Source: Pseudomonas oryzicola (GTDB lineage: Bacteria; Pseudomonadota; Gammaproteobacteria; Pseudomonadales; Pseudomonadaceae). Taken from it: a stretch of 64,000 nt of DNA. How positions within the stretch are numbered: the first letter of the stretch is position 1; each line of letters begins with the position of its first letter. The stretch spans positions 1,885,001 through 1,949,000 of the forward strand of contig NZ_JABWRZ020000001.1 in the NCBI RefSeq assembly GCF_014269185.2, read 5' to 3'. Positions 1 through 9,192 of this stretch are shown here, piece after piece. A model generated the notes under the pieces. It worked only from the letters and a program-made list of their open reading frames with translations, ran no database searches and had not been told where the DNA came from. The translations under genes were made by a program, and so were the position numbers.

Positions 1-466
<466 letters not shown>

Positions 467-482
467 AGTCCTGCTCGCCTCT

Positions 483-510
483 TGTGGGAGCGGGCGTGCC
501 CGCTCTCACA
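483..510. repeat. REP-like hairpin (TGTGGGAGCGGG class) after ligA
   Basis: TGTGGGAGCGGGC and GCCCGCTCTCACA face each other across a very short loop with one mismatch. This is the common intergenic REP core of Pseudomonas. The same class recurs at 38773-38859. It may stop or protect the ligA transcript. Confidence 0.75.
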
Positions 511-618
511 GGTTCCGCGCTTGTCTGGCTGCCAGTGCAATCCCGCGAACAGGCCTGTCCAGGCCGCTTCGATCTGGACAAGTCATTGAGAAATGATGAC
601 TTTTTCTCGCCCCAGAGG

Positions 619-646
619 TTGTATCTGTTCCCAAGACCGGTACAAT
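619..646 (+). promoter_or_regulatory. Predicted sigma70 promoter of the 4.5S RNA gene
   Basis: TTGTAT at 619-624 and TACAAT at 641-646 are separated by 16 bases. Transcription would begin near 653, about 25 bases before the predicted mature 5' end at 679. This agrees with the 5' leader known to be removed from 4.5S RNA precursors. Confidence 0.55.
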
Positions 647-678
647 GGCGCCACTCGCTGCTCAGCGAGCTCTGTAGT

Positions 679-788
679 GGTGGCCCCATCGGTCCCCCCG
701 CATTGATTACCCGTTAACCTGGTCAGGCCCGGAAGGGAGCAGCCATAGCGGGAACATCGAGTGCCGGGGTGTGGCTGGTGGGGCCGCC
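679..788 (+). ncRNA. ffs: 4.5S RNA of the signal recognition particle
   Basis: The conserved SRP domain IV loop GGTCAGGCCCGGAAGGGAGC lies at 721-740, followed by AGCCATAGCGGGAACATCGA. The ends pair to close the rod: GGTGGCCCCA at 679-688 with TGGGGCCGCC at 779-788 (one G-U pair). The RNA binds Ffh and directs ribosomes making membrane proteins to FtsY and the Sec translocon. Ends are set from the closing helix and may be off by a few bases. Confidence 0.93.
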
Positions 789-991
789 TCCATTTCCGGG
801 CCATGAAAAGTCCGCGTCTTGTCTATCAGCCTCATCACGATCAAACGTTGCATGCATTGAAGAATGCGAGGCGGCATGGGCGCTTGTGTTCCTGCCAAGT
901 TGGTTTTCTCACAGGCCGCGACGGGATGCGCCTACATCTACCCGGCTGTGACAAAAATAGAGTGGTGCCTGATGATCTTGGAGAGTCAGGC

Positions 992-1891
992 ATGAAAATG
1001 AGCAGGAGTGACTTGGCCGTTGGCCTTCTGGTGACGGTTCTGTGGGGGAGCAACTACAGTGTCATCGAGCTGGGTCTGCGCGAGCTCGATCCCTATTTGT
1101 TGACGCTGTTACGCTTCACCTTCTGTGCGGTGCCACTGGTTTTCTTCATCAGGCGTCCGGCCGGCGTTTCAGTGGCTGCCATGGCGGTATATGGCGTGCT
1201 GTTCGCCATAGGTATCTGGTGGGTGGTCAATCATGCCATGCACCAAGGCTTGAGTGCGGGTATGTCTTCGGTGTTCCTGCAGTTCAGTGCCTTCTTCACC
1301 ATCCTGCTGAGTGCCGTCTTTCTGCGTGAGCGTATCACCGCCGCCCATTCCTGGGGTATGGCCTTCGCGGCAGGCGGGTTGGGCCTGATGCTGTTGGCGA
1401 GCAGCCAGTCGTCAACGGTGGTCGGGCTGCTGCTGGTGCTGCTTGCTGCGCTCGCCTGGGCGTTGTGCAACCTTTTGATCAAGCTCAAGCGCCCTGGCCA
1501 AATGACGGCCTTCATCGTCTGGTCGAGCTTGTGCGCGCTGCCGGTCCTTGTGCTCCTCACGCTTGCCTCGCAAGGATGGGCGGCGTTCGAAGTGCTAGCC
1601 GGTGGCCTGGCGTGGCCAACCCTGTTTTCCGTGCTGTTCCAGAGCCTGATCACGACCATTTTGGGCTATCGCGTGTGGAACAACCTGATGAAGAAATATC
1701 CGGCGACCCACGTTGCGCCCTTGTCGTTGCTGATACCGGTATCCGGCCTTGCCACTTCCTGGCTGTTCTTTGACGAGCAGATGAGTGCCGGGCAATGGCT
1801 GGCCATCTGCCTGATCTTGTTCGGCATCATGATATTTTTCTGTGGCCACGGGTTCTCGACGTATGGCGGGCGCATCGCGCGTAGGCCCTGA
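992..1891 (+). CDS. EamA/DMT-family inner-membrane transporter
   Basis: The 299-residue protein has about ten hydrophobic segments arranged as two EamA repeats, the usual size and layout of drug/metabolite transporters (RhaT/YdcZ-like). It begins MKMSRSDLAVGLLVTVLWGSNYSVIELGL, where the W-G-S-N-Y motif in helix 1 is typical of EamA proteins. The second repeat ends with YPATHVAPLSLLIPVSGL, also a family hallmark. The start at 992 was chosen because GGAG lies 9 bases upstream and the longer open frame enters the ffs gene. The substrate cannot be told from sequence; relatives export amino acids or metabolites. Confidence 0.85.
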   Translation: MKMSRSDLAVGLLVTVLWGSNYSVIELGLRELDPYLLTLLRFTFCAVPLVFFIRRPAGVSVAAMAVYGVLFAIGIWWVVNHAMHQGLSAGMSSVFLQFSAFFTILLSAVFLRERITAAHSWGMAFAAGGLGLMLLASSQSSTVVGLLLVLLAALAWALCNLLIKLKRPGQMTAFIVWSSLCALPVLVLLTLASQGWAAFEVLAGGLAWPTLFSVLFQSLITTILGYRVWNNLMKKYPATHVAPLSLLIPVSGLATSWLFFDEQMSAGQWLAICLILFGIMIFFCGHGFSTYGGRIARRP

Positions 1892-2006
1892 GTGAAAGCT
1901 GATACATACCTGTCGATTGCCTGGACCACCTGCGCAGGGTGCAATTTTGCCCCCGCTCCGCTAGCATTAGCGATCTTCCGCTCGATCAGGCTACGATGGT
2001 TTTTCG

Positions 2007-4073
2007 ATGAGTTATCAGGTCCTTGCACGTAAATGGCGTCCGCGCTCGTTCCGCGAAATGGTCGGCCAGGCCCATGTGCTCAAGGCTTTGATCAACGCCC
2101 TGGACAATCAGCGCCTGCACCATGCCTACCTGTTCACCGGTACCCGGGGCGTGGGCAAGACCACCATCGCCCGGATCATTGCCAAGTGCCTGAATTGCGA
2201 AACCGGCATCACCTCGACACCGTGCGGCACCTGTTCAGTGTGCCGCGAGATCGACGAAGGCCGTTTCGTCGACCTGATCGAGATCGACGCCGCCAGCCGC
2301 ACCAAGGTCGAGGACACCCGCGAACTGCTTGATAACGTGCAGTACGCCCCGAGCCGTGGGCGCTTCAAGGTCTACCTGATCGACGAAGTGCACATGCTCT
2401 CGACCCACTCGTTCAACGCCTTGCTGAAGACCCTGGAAGAGCCGCCGCCCTACGTCAAGTTCATCCTCGCCACCACCGACCCGCAGAAGCTGCCGGCCAC
2501 CATTCTGTCGCGCTGCCTGCAGTTTTCGCTGAAGAACATGAGCCCGGAGCGGGTGGTCGAACACCTCAGCCATGTTCTTACCGCCGAGAACGTGCCGTTC
2601 GAGACAGATGCCCTGTGGTTGCTGGGCCGTGCTGCTGATGGCTCGATGCGCGACGCGATGAGCCTGACCGACCAGGCCATTGCCTTTGGCGAAGGCAAGG
2701 TACTGGCCGCCGATGTGCGGGCCATGCTCGGCAGCCTCGATCATGGCCAGGTCTATGGGGTGCTGCAGGCGCTGCTCGAAGGCGATGCCCGGGCCTTGCT
2801 CGAAGCCGTGCGCAACCTGGCCGAGCAGGGCCCGGACTGGGCTGGCGTACTGGCCGAGATGCTCAATGTGCTGCACCGCGTGGCCATTGCCCAGGCGCTG
2901 CCGGAGGCCGTGGACAACGGTCAGGGCGATCGTGACCGGGTGCTGGCACTGGCTTCGGCATTGCCGGCCGAGGACGTGCAATTCTATTACCAGATGGGCC
3001 TGATCGGTCGTCGCGACCTGCCCCTGGCGCCGGACCCGCGCGGTGGTTTTGAAATGGTCCTGCTGCGCATGCTGGCATTCCGCCCGGCCGATACCGACGA
3101 CGCGCCCAAGCCGATACTAAAGCCAGTGGGGATCAGCCAGGCCACAGCTGATCCTGCAACACCGGTGGCAGCGCCGGCGGTTGCCGTGGCGCCGCCGGCA
3201 GTTGCTGTCGTGGAGCCTGTTGCAGTGGCTGCCGCGCAACAAGTGCAGGCACCCGCAGCGGTCGAGCCAGCGCATCAACCGGTTGCCGAGCCTGTGGTGG
3301 CAGCTGAACCTGCCCCGGTCAGTGAACCGGAGCCAGAACCTGTGGCAGAGGTGGTTGACCTGCCATGGGAAGAGCCCACGGCAGTGCCCGCACCGGTGGT
3401 GGCCGAGCCTGCGCCGGCTCCTGCACCGCCCGCTGCACCCACGCCGGCAGCTGCCGCCCCGGCACACGACGACGAGCCGCCCTTCGACCCGTCTGCCTAT
3501 GCCGCCGTAGGCATGGACCGCGACGATGAACCGCCACTGGACGAAGATTATTACGGTGGCGAAAGCGACCCGGTCGGCTTCAGCTACCTGGACGAACTGG
3601 CCGAACATGTTCAGGAAGAGGCGCCCAAGCCAGTCGCCGAGCCGCTGCCAGCGGCCAGGCCGGCGACCGGCCTGGCCCTGCAATGGCTGGAAATGTTCCC
3701 CCAGTTGCCTGTCTCCGGGATGACAGGCAACATCGCGGCAAACTGTACGCTGGTGGCCGCCGATGGCGACGACTGGCTGCTGCACCTGGACCCTGGCCAG
3801 GGGGCGCTGTTCAACGCCACCCAGCAGCGGCGCCTGAACGAAGCGCTCAACCAGCACCTGGGGCGTACGCTCAACCTGCGTATCGAGCTGATCCTGCCCG
3901 AGCAGGAAACCCCGGCCCAGGCAGCAGCGCGCAAGCGCAGGGAGCGTCAGCACGACGCCGTGGTATCGATCGAGCAGGATCCGTTGATCCAGCAGATGAT
4001 CAAGCTGTTCGGTGCCAAGGTGCGGCAGGATACTATTGAACCTGTAGAGGCCCTGGCCAATCAGGGCCAGTAA
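2007..4073 (+). CDS. dnaX: DNA polymerase III subunit tau/gamma
   Basis: This is the clamp-loader ATPase of the replicative polymerase (688 aa). It shows Walker A GTRGVGKT at residues 45-52, zinc-binding cysteines at 64, 73, 76 and 79, and Walker B DEVH at 126-129. The AAA+ lid and collar regions run to about residue 360. A Pro/Ala/Val/Glu-rich linker (about 375-500) follows, then the tau-specific C-terminal domain that in E. coli binds the polymerase alpha subunit and DnaB. I see no A-rich slippery heptamer of the E. coli type (A AAA AAG) before the linker. ybaB and recR follow on the same strand, the classical dnaX-ybaB-recR arrangement. Confidence 0.97.
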   Translation: MSYQVLARKWRPRSFREMVGQAHVLKALINALDNQRLHHAYLFTGTRGVGKTTIARIIAKCLNCETGITSTPCGTCSVCREIDEGRFVDLIEIDAASRTKVEDTRELLDNVQYAPSRGRFKVYLIDEVHMLSTHSFNALLKTLEEPPPYVKFILATTDPQKLPATILSRCLQFSLKNMSPERVVEHLSHVLTAENVPFETDALWLLGRAADGSMRDAMSLTDQAIAFGEGKVLAADVRAMLGSLDHGQVYGVLQALLEGDARALLEAVRNLAEQGPDWAGVLAEMLNVLHRVAIAQALPEAVDNGQGDRDRVLALASALPAEDVQFYYQMGLIGRRDLPLAPDPRGGFEMVLLRMLAFRPADTDDAPKPILKPVGISQATADPATPVAAPAVAVAPPAVAVVEPVAVAAAQQVQAPAAVEPAHQPVAEPVVAAEPAPVSEPEPEPVAEVVDLPWEEPTAVPAPVVAEPAPAPAPPAAPTPAAAAPAHDDEPPFDPSAYAAVGMDRDDEPPLDEDYYGGESDPVGFSYLDELAEHVQEEAPKPVAEPLPAARPATGLALQWLEMFPQLPVSGMTGNIAANCTLVAADGDDWLLHLDPGQGALFNATQQRRLNEALNQHLGRTLNLRIELILPEQETPAQAAARKRRERQHDAVVSIEQDPLIQQMIKLFGAKVRQDTIEPVEALANQGQ

Positions 4074-4136
4074 CGGATAACCATGCGGCCGGCCGGGTGC
4101 CGGGCCGCATCACATGACCCAATCGAGGTATACCCC

Positions 4137-4472
4137 ATGATGAAAGGTGGCATGGCCGGCCTGATGAAGCAGGCCCAGCAGATGCAGGAAAAGATGCAGA
4201 AGATGCAGGAAGAGCTGGCCAACGCCGAAGTCACCGGCCAGTCCGGTGGCGGCCTGGTGAGCGTGGTGATGACCGGTCGTCACGATGTGAAGCGCGTCAG
4301 CATCGACCAGAGCCTGATGTCGACCGACGCCGACGACAAGGAAGTGCTGGAAGACCTGATCGCCGCTGCGCTGAACGACGCCGTGCGCAAGGTCGAGCAG
4401 AACAGCCAGGAAAAGATGGGCAGCATGACCGCCGGCATGCAGTTGCCGCCAGGCTTCAAGATGCCGTTCTAA
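4137..4472 (+). CDS. ybaB: YbaB/EbfC family nucleoid-associated protein
   Basis: A small 111-residue DNA-binding protein. The N terminus is a methionine- and lysine-rich helix ([17 protein letters not shown]), and the middle has the family signature around [15 protein letters not shown]. Homologues form homodimers that bind DNA and affect nucleoid structure. The start is the first of two adjacent ATG codons (4137 and 4140), preceded by a GAGGT-like ribosome-binding site; the upstream open frame is not needed. It lies 63 bases after dnaX and before a strong terminator, so dnaX-ybaB can form one transcript. Confidence 0.95.
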   Translation: MMKGGMAGLMKQAQQMQEKMQKMQEELANAEVTGQSGGGLVSVVMTGRHDVKRVSIDQSLMSTDADDKEVLEDLIAAALNDAVRKVEQNSQEKMGSMTAGMQLPPGFKMPF

Positions 4473-4491
4473 GGGCATTGCGTTACCGAGA

Positions 4492-4522
4492 ACCGCCGCT
4501 GCCAACAGCGGCGGTTTTTTTG
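4492..4522 (+). terminator. Rho-independent terminator after ybaB
   Basis: ACCGCCGCTG and CAGCGGCGGT pair around a short loop and are followed at once by seven T residues. It should end dnaX-ybaB transcription, so recR may also use its own promoter. Confidence 0.9.
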
Positions 4523-4646
4523 TGCGTTCTTGCAGCCTGCGCGGTCTACGCAGGAGCGCAAGCCTGGTGAAGGGAGCATGGCTGATTTGACGGCATTGCC
4601 AGCGCTGGGTATAAACCGCCTCTTATTGAATTGTCAGGCCTTTCCC

Positions 4647-5249
4647 ATGAGCTTCAGCCCTCTCATCCGCCAACTGATCGATGCCCTGCGTATTCTCCCG
4701 GGTGTTGGCCAGAAAACCGCCCAGCGCATGGCCCTGCAGTTGCTCGAGCGTGACCGCAGCGGCGGCCTGCGCCTGGCCCAGGCCTTGACCCAGGCCATGG
4801 AAGGGGTGGGCCATTGCCGCCAGTGCCGTACCCTGACCGAGCAGGAACTCTGCCCGCAATGCGCCGACACGCGCCGTGACGATACCCAGTTGTGCGTGGT
4901 CGAGGGGCCGACCGATGTGTACGCGGTGGAGCAGACGGGCTACCGTGGCCGTTACTTCGTGCTCAAGGGCCACCTGTCGCCGCTGGACGGCCTGGGCCCG
5001 GAGGCGATCGGCATTCCGCAACTGATGGCGCGGATCGAAGAGCAGGGCACCTTCACCGAGGTAATCCTGGCGACCAACCCGACGGTGGAAGGCGAGGCGA
5101 CCGCGCACTACATTGCCCAGCTGCTGAGCGAGAAGGGCCTGGTGGCGTCGCGCATTGCCCATGGCGTGCCACTGGGAGGGGAGCTGGAGCTGGTGGATGG
5201 CGGCACCCTGGCCCATGCCTTCGCCGGGCGGCGGCCAATTGCGCTTTGA
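4647..5249 (+). CDS. recR: Recombination mediator protein RecR
   Basis: 200 residues, the usual length. The order is an N-terminal helix-hairpin-helix ([16 protein letters not shown]), a four-cysteine zinc motif ([16 protein letters not shown]), then a Toprim domain ([13 protein letters not shown]...). The C-terminal [20 protein letters not shown] motif is family-specific. With RecF and RecO it loads RecA at single-stranded gaps during repair. The open frame extends to 4530, but homologues begin at [14 protein letters not shown], so 4647 is used. Confidence 0.96.
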   Translation: MSFSPLIRQLIDALRILPGVGQKTAQRMALQLLERDRSGGLRLAQALTQAMEGVGHCRQCRTLTEQELCPQCADTRRDDTQLCVVEGPTDVYAVEQTGYRGRYFVLKGHLSPLDGLGPEAIGIPQLMARIEEQGTFTEVILATNPTVEGEATAHYIAQLLSEKGLVASRIAHGVPLGGELELVDGGTLAHAFAGRRPIAL

Positions 5250-5255
5250 TCCATC

Positions 5256-5272
5256 GGGGCGCAAAGCGCCCC
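5256..5272. terminator. GC hairpin between convergent recR and apt
   Basis: GGGGCGC-AAA-GCGCCCC forms a perfect 7-bp stem with a 3-base loop, 6 bases after the recR stop. There is no T run, so termination strength is uncertain. Similar GGGGCGC hairpins sit at other convergent gene ends here (24685, 48999). Confidence 0.45.
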
Positions 5273-5278
5273 ACAGAC

Positions 5279-5827
5279 TCAGTACTCGCTGAGCGAAAAC
5301 TCGGTCAGGCAGAAAGTCGGCACGCCCGCCGCCTGCAGCCGGCGTGACCCGTCCAGCTCCGGCAGGTCGATGATCGCCGCCGCTTCGAACACCTGGGCAC
5401 CGGTCCGGCGCACCAGGTTGGCTGCCGCCAGCAGCGTACCGCCAGTCGCAATCAAGTCATCGAAGATCAGCACCGAATCCCCTTCGCACAGGCTGTCGGC
5501 ATGCACTTCCAGGAACGCTTCGCCGTACTCGGTCTGGTAAGCCTCGCTCAGCACATCGGCGGGCAGCTTGCCTTGCTTGCGGAACAGGATCAGCGGCTTG
5601 TTCAGTTGATGGGCGATGATCGAGCCGATCAGGAAGCCCCGCGCATCCATGGCGCCGATGTGGCTGAACTCGGCCTCGACGTAGCGCTCGATGAACTGGT
5701 CGGCCACATAGCGCAGCCCGCGCGGCGACTGGAACAGTGGGGTGATGTCGCGGAAGATCACGCCCGGCTTGGGGAAGTCCACTACCGGGCGGATCAGGGC
5801 TTTGAGGTCGAAGGCGTCGCTGTGCAT
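5279..5827 (-). CDS. apt: Adenine phosphoribosyltransferase
   Basis: Salvages adenine: adenine + PRPP gives AMP + pyrophosphate. The protein is 182 aa and carries the PRPP-binding motif [13 protein letters not shown] near residue 125 and the N-terminal [12 protein letters not shown] segment typical of Apt. The start at 5827 gives [22 protein letters not shown]; an upstream in-frame ATG would add 11 residues not expected for the family. It is convergent with recR, and its start lies 55 bases downstream of the anr stop on the same strand. Confidence 0.95.
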   Translation of the reverse strand: MHSDAFDLKALIRPVVDFPKPGVIFRDITPLFQSPRGLRYVADQFIERYVEAEFSHIGAMDARGFLIGSIIAHQLNKPLILFRKQGKLPADVLSEAYQTEYGEAFLEVHADSLCEGDSVLIFDDLIATGGTLLAAANLVRRTGAQVFEAAAIIDLPELDGSRRLQAAGVPTFCLTEFSLSEY

Positions 5828-5881
5828 TGGTGCGGGTATCCTGGGAAAACGAATGCCCAAGTATACCTGCTAAACCAGCCC

Positions 5882-6616
5882 TCAGGCCTCCATCGCACCG
5901 CCGGCCAGCGCGCACAGCTGGATCGGGTCGAGGATGTGCACTTCCTTGCCTTCGGCGCGGAGCAGGCCGTTCTGCTGGAAGCGGGTGAACACCCGTGACA
6001 CGGTTTCCACCGCCAGGCCCAGGTAATTGCCGATTTCGTTGCGCGACATGCTCAGGCGGAACTGGTTGGCCGAATAGCCGCGGGCGCGGAAGCGCGCCGA
6101 CAGGTTGACCAGGAAAGTGGCGATGCGCTCGTCGGCGGTCTTTTTCGACAGCAGCAGCATCATTTGCTGGTCGTCGCGGATTTCCCGGCTCATGACCCGC
6201 ATCAGCTGGCGCCGTAGCTGTGGCAACTGCACCGACAGCTCGTCGAGGCGCTCGAAGGGGATTTCGCACACCGAGGTGGTTTCCTGCGCCTGGGCCGACA
6301 CCGGATAGGCCTCGGTGTCCATGCCCGACAGGCCGACCAGTTCGCTGGGCAGGTGGAAGCCGGTGATCTGCTCTTCGCCGCTGTCGCTGAGGCTGAAGGT
6401 TTTCAGGGCGCCGGAACGTACCGCGTAGACCGAGCCGAAATTGTCACCCTGGCGGAACAGGAACTCGCCTTTTTTCAGCGGCCGCCCGCGCTTGACGATC
6501 TCGTCAAGTGCATCCATGTCTTCCAGATTCAACGACAGGGGCAGGCACAGAGGGGCCAGGCTGCAGTCCTTGCAATGGGCCTGGTTGTGTGGGCGCAGTT
6601 TGACTGGCTCGGACAT
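5882..6616 (-). CDS. anr: Anaerobic transcriptional regulator ANR (FNR family)
   Basis: A 244-residue CRP/FNR regulator. Four cysteines that hold the oxygen-sensitive [4Fe-4S] cluster are present: C15, C18, C24 and C117. A cyclic-nucleotide-type beta barrel is followed by a helix-turn-helix ([25 protein letters not shown]) whose E-S-R residues read TTGAT half-sites. Under low oxygen it activates genes for microaerobic respiration. It lies next to hemN and the cco cluster, its known targets. The start at 6616 has AAGGA upstream; the frame is open further upstream but reads as non-protein. Confidence 0.96.
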   Translation of the reverse strand: MSEPVKLRPHNQAHCKDCSLAPLCLPLSLNLEDMDALDEIVKRGRPLKKGEFLFRQGDNFGSVYAVRSGALKTFSLSDSGEEQITGFHLPSELVGLSGMDTEAYPVSAQAQETTSVCEIPFERLDELSVQLPQLRRQLMRVMSREIRDDQQMMLLLSKKTADERIATFLVNLSARFRARGYSANQFRLSMSRNEIGNYLGLAVETVSRVFTRFQQNGLLRAEGKEVHILDPIQLCALAGGAMEA

Positions 6617-6714
6617 TTTCTTCGATCCTTGTGGGAAAGCACACATAAGACGTAAGGGTAACTCACGGCATAGGTTGTAGGCCAGCGTGCGCTGTCGTGC
6701 GGCGAACTGGCCAG

Positions 6715-6738
6715 GCCCCGGCGCGTGTGCCGGGGCCA
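6715..6738. terminator. Strong GC hairpin between hemN and anr
   Basis: GGCCCCGGC and GCCGGGGCC pair perfectly around a 6-base loop. It lies 61 bases beyond the hemN stop in its direction of transcription. No T run follows on either strand, so it may be a transcript-stabilising hairpin rather than an intrinsic terminator. Confidence 0.4.
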
Positions 6739-6798
6739 TCATTGCGCCCATAGTGTGCCTGGCAAGGAAGCTTGTCCATGCGGTTGAACGACTCGGTT

Positions 6799-8181
6799 TC
6801 AGATCACCCGGGAAAAACGCTGGCGGTTGTGCAGCCCCAGGTAGGCATCGAACACCATGCACACCGAGCGCGCCAGCAGGCGGCCGGCCGGCAGGATGCG
6901 GATGCCCTTGTCGTCCAGGCGGATCAGGCCGTCGCGCTGCAAGGTCAGCAATTCTGGCCAGAGGTCGTTGAAATAGCCGCGAAAATCGACGGTGAAGGCC
7001 TGTTCGATCGGCTCGAAGTCCAGCTCGAAATGGCAGATCAGCTGCTGGATCACGGCCCGGCGCAAGCGGTCGTCGTCGTTGCAGATCAGGCCGCGCTGGG
7101 TGGCCAGCTGGGCGTTGGAGAGGCTGTCCTGGTAAGTGTTGAGGTCGCTGCTGTTCTGGCAGTACAGGTCGCCGATCTGGCTGATGGCCGACACGCCCAG
7201 GCCGATCAGGTCGCAGTGGCCGTGGGTGGTGTAGCCCTGGAAGTTACGCTGCAGGGTGCCTTCTTCCTGGGCGATGGCCAGCTCGTCGTCGGGCAGGGCG
7301 AAGTGGTCCATGCCGATGTAGCGATAGCCGGCTGCGGTCAGCTGGTCGATGGTGGCATGCAGCATCTCCAGCTTGGCGGCCGCGCTGGGCAGGTCATTGC
7401 TGTCGATGCGCCGCTGCGGCATGAAGCGCTCGGGCAGGTGGGCGTAGTTGAATACCGACAGGCGGTCGGGTTGCAGGCGGATCACTTCCTCGACGGTGCG
7501 GGCGAAGCCTTCCGGGGTCTGCTTGGGCAGGCCGTAGATCAGGTCGAGGTTGATCGAGCGGAACTGCAAGGTGCGTGCGGCCTCGATCAGGGTGCGGGTC
7601 TGCTCCAGGCTTTGCAGGCGGTTGACTGCGCGCTGCACGGCCGGGTCGAGGTCCTGCACGCCCAGGCTGACGCGGTTGAAGCCCAGTTCGCGCAGCAGGC
7701 CCATGGTCGACCAGTCAGCCTCGCGGGGGTCGATCTCGATGCCGTAGTCACCGGAGTCGTCATCCAGCAGGTGGAAATGCTGGCGCAAGGTAGCCATCAG
7801 CTGGCGCAGTTCCACATGGCTGAGGAAGGTCGGGGTGCCGCCGCCGAAATGCAGCTGTTCAACCCGTTGTTTGGGGTCGAGATGGCAGGCGATCAGCTGG
7901 ATTTCCTGCTCCAGGCGCTGCAGGTACGGCGCGGCGCGGGCGCGGTCCTTGGTGATGACTTTGTTGCAGGCGCAGTAGTAGCAGATGTTGGCGCAGAACG
8001 GCACGTGCACATACAGCGACAGCGGGCGCACGGCCCGACGGCTCTCGCGCAGGGCGTGGAGCAGGTCGAACGAGCCCACTTCGCTGTGCAGTTGCACGGC
8101 AGTCGGGTAAGAGGTGTAGCGTGGTCCGGCCAGGTCGTAGCGGCGGATCAGGTCGGTATCCCAACGTAGGTCGTCGAGCAT
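6799..8181 (-). CDS. hemN: Oxygen-independent coproporphyrinogen III oxidase
   Basis: A radical-SAM enzyme that decarboxylates coproporphyrinogen III to protoporphyrinogen IX without oxygen, supplying haem for the cbb3 oxidases. The protein is 460 aa with the HemN cluster motif [10 protein letters not shown] (C63, C67, C70, C72). It has the GGGTPTFL S-adenosylmethionine segment and a C-terminal HemN domain. The start at 8181 ([16 protein letters not shown]) matches the family; the longer open frame runs through the promoter. A perfect ANR box lies 64 bases upstream, so expression should rise when oxygen falls. Confidence 0.96.
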   Translation of the reverse strand: MLDDLRWDTDLIRRYDLAGPRYTSYPTAVQLHSEVGSFDLLHALRESRRAVRPLSLYVHVPFCANICYYCACNKVITKDRARAAPYLQRLEQEIQLIACHLDPKQRVEQLHFGGGTPTFLSHVELRQLMATLRQHFHLLDDDSGDYGIEIDPREADWSTMGLLRELGFNRVSLGVQDLDPAVQRAVNRLQSLEQTRTLIEAARTLQFRSINLDLIYGLPKQTPEGFARTVEEVIRLQPDRLSVFNYAHLPERFMPQRRIDSNDLPSAAAKLEMLHATIDQLTAAGYRYIGMDHFALPDDELAIAQEEGTLQRNFQGYTTHGHCDLIGLGVSAISQIGDLYCQNSSDLNTYQDSLSNAQLATQRGLICNDDDRLRRAVIQQLICHFELDFEPIEQAFTVDFRGYFNDLWPELLTLQRDGLIRLDDKGIRILPAGRLLARSVCMVFDAYLGLHNRQRFSRVI

Positions 8182-8244
8182 GAGGGCGGTCCCCGGAAAG
8201 AGCAGCAATGCACCGGAGTCTATGGGCGTCTGTAGGAAACTGTG

Positions 8245-8258
8245 TTGATTTGTATCAA
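8245..8258 (-). promoter_or_regulatory. ANR box upstream of hemN
   Basis: TTGAT-TTGT-ATCAA is a perfect match to the FNR/ANR consensus TTGAT-N4-ATCAA. Its centre is about 70 bases before the hemN start codon, compatible with a class II promoter with the box near -41.5. Confidence 0.88.
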
Positions 8259-8300
8259 GGGGAATCGGGGGGCAATCAGGGGGCCGCACAGCAGCTCCGT

Positions 8301-8984
8301 TCAGTGCCCCATCAACCAGTGCTGGTGCGGCCCAGGCAGGGTCCAGATGCCGAACAGCATCACCAGCACCCCGCCAGCCACGCGCACACTGCGCCGTTTC
8401 AACAAAGTGTTTATCCGTTCTGCCGCCAATCCGGTAGCCAGCAGCACCGGCCAGGTCCCCACCCCGAATGCCAGCATCAGTGCTGCGCTGTACCCGGCAT
8501 TGCCTTGGCTGGCCGCCCACAGCAAGGTGCTGTACACCAGCCCGCACGGCAGCCATCCCCACAGCGCCCCCAGCAGCAATGCGCGCGGCAGGCTGGACAC
8601 GGGTAGCAAACGCGCGGCCATGGGCTGGATATGCCGCCACAGTCCGCGGCCGAGGGCCTCGATGCGGGTCAGCCCGCTCCACCAGCCGGCCAGGTACAGC
8701 CCCATGACGATCAGCAGCAACGCCGCCACCACGCGTAGCGCCAGGGCCGCAGGGCTGCTGGCCACAGCCCAGCCGGCCAGGCCCAGAAGCAGGCCGGCAC
8801 AGCCGTAACTGAGTATCCGCCCGAGGTTGTACGCCAGCAGCAGGCGCAGGCGCCGGCCGCGCTGTTCTGGGGGAATGGCCAAGGTCAGCGCGCCCATCAG
8901 GCCGCCACACATGCCCAGGCAGTGGCCACCGCCCAGCAGGCCAAGGACCAGTGCCGAGCCCAGCAGGGGAAGCAGGTCAGGCAC
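8301..8984 (-). CDS. TauE/SafE (UreH-like) membrane protein of the cbb3 assembly cluster
   Basis: 227 residues with about six membrane helices. The N-terminal GGGHCLGMCGGLMGAL motif (His and Cys in the first helix) is the mark of the UreH-like/TauE family found beside ccoS in many proteobacteria. A second motif, GWLPCGLVYSTL, sits in a later helix. Its start overlaps the end of ccoS by 8 bases, so it belongs to the ccoGHIS transcript. The position and His/Cys motifs suggest a role in metal handling for the oxidase, but no substrate is shown by the sequence. Confidence 0.8.
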   Translation of the reverse strand: MPDLLPLLGSALVLGLLGGGHCLGMCGGLMGALTLAIPPEQRGRRLRLLLAYNLGRILSYGCAGLLLGLAGWAVASSPAALALRVVAALLLIVMGLYLAGWWSGLTRIEALGRGLWRHIQPMAARLLPVSSLPRALLLGALWGWLPCGLVYSTLLWAASQGNAGYSAALMLAFGVGTWPVLLATGLAAERINTLLKRRSVRVAGGVLVMLFGIWTLPGPHQHWLMGH

Positions 8985-9192
8985 GGGGCGGCGGTTCCTT
9001 GGCGGGAGAGGTCTGGCTGTCGTCAGGCGTCACCGCTGCCTGATGGCGCGGGTCCTGGTCGTCGAACAGGATGCTATGGGCCGGGCTTTCGAGGTCGTCG
9101 TACTGGCCGCTGTCCACCGCCCAGAAGAAGATGTACACGGCCACGCCAACCAGCAGCAGTGCCGCGGGGATCATGACATAGAGGGCGGGCAT
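8977..9192 (-). CDS. ccoS: cbb3 oxidase maturation protein CcoS
   Basis: A 71-residue single-span membrane protein: MPALYVMIPAALLLVGVAVYIFFWAV is the helix, followed by SGQYDDLESPAHSILFDD, the conserved CcoS tail. In Rhodobacter, CcoS is needed for insertion of cofactors into the CcoN subunit. It overlaps ccoI by 22 bases upstream and the TauE-like gene by 8 bases downstream, so translation is probably coupled. Confidence 0.92.
   Translation of the reverse strand: MPALYVMIPAALLLVGVAVYIFFWAVDSGQYDDLESPAHSILFDDQDPRHQAAVTPDDSQTSPAKEPPPRA

Larger units (their letters stand above)
467..991. other. Intergenic stretch between ligA and the DMT transporter
   Basis: It holds the REP-like hairpin at 483-510, the ffs promoter and the 4.5S RNA gene. 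Between 789 and 975 I see no further gene. The frame of the next gene is open upstream to 761, but that part overlaps the 4.5S RNA and does not read as protein. A ribosome-binding GGAG at 980-983 precedes the start at 992. Confidence 0.6.
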
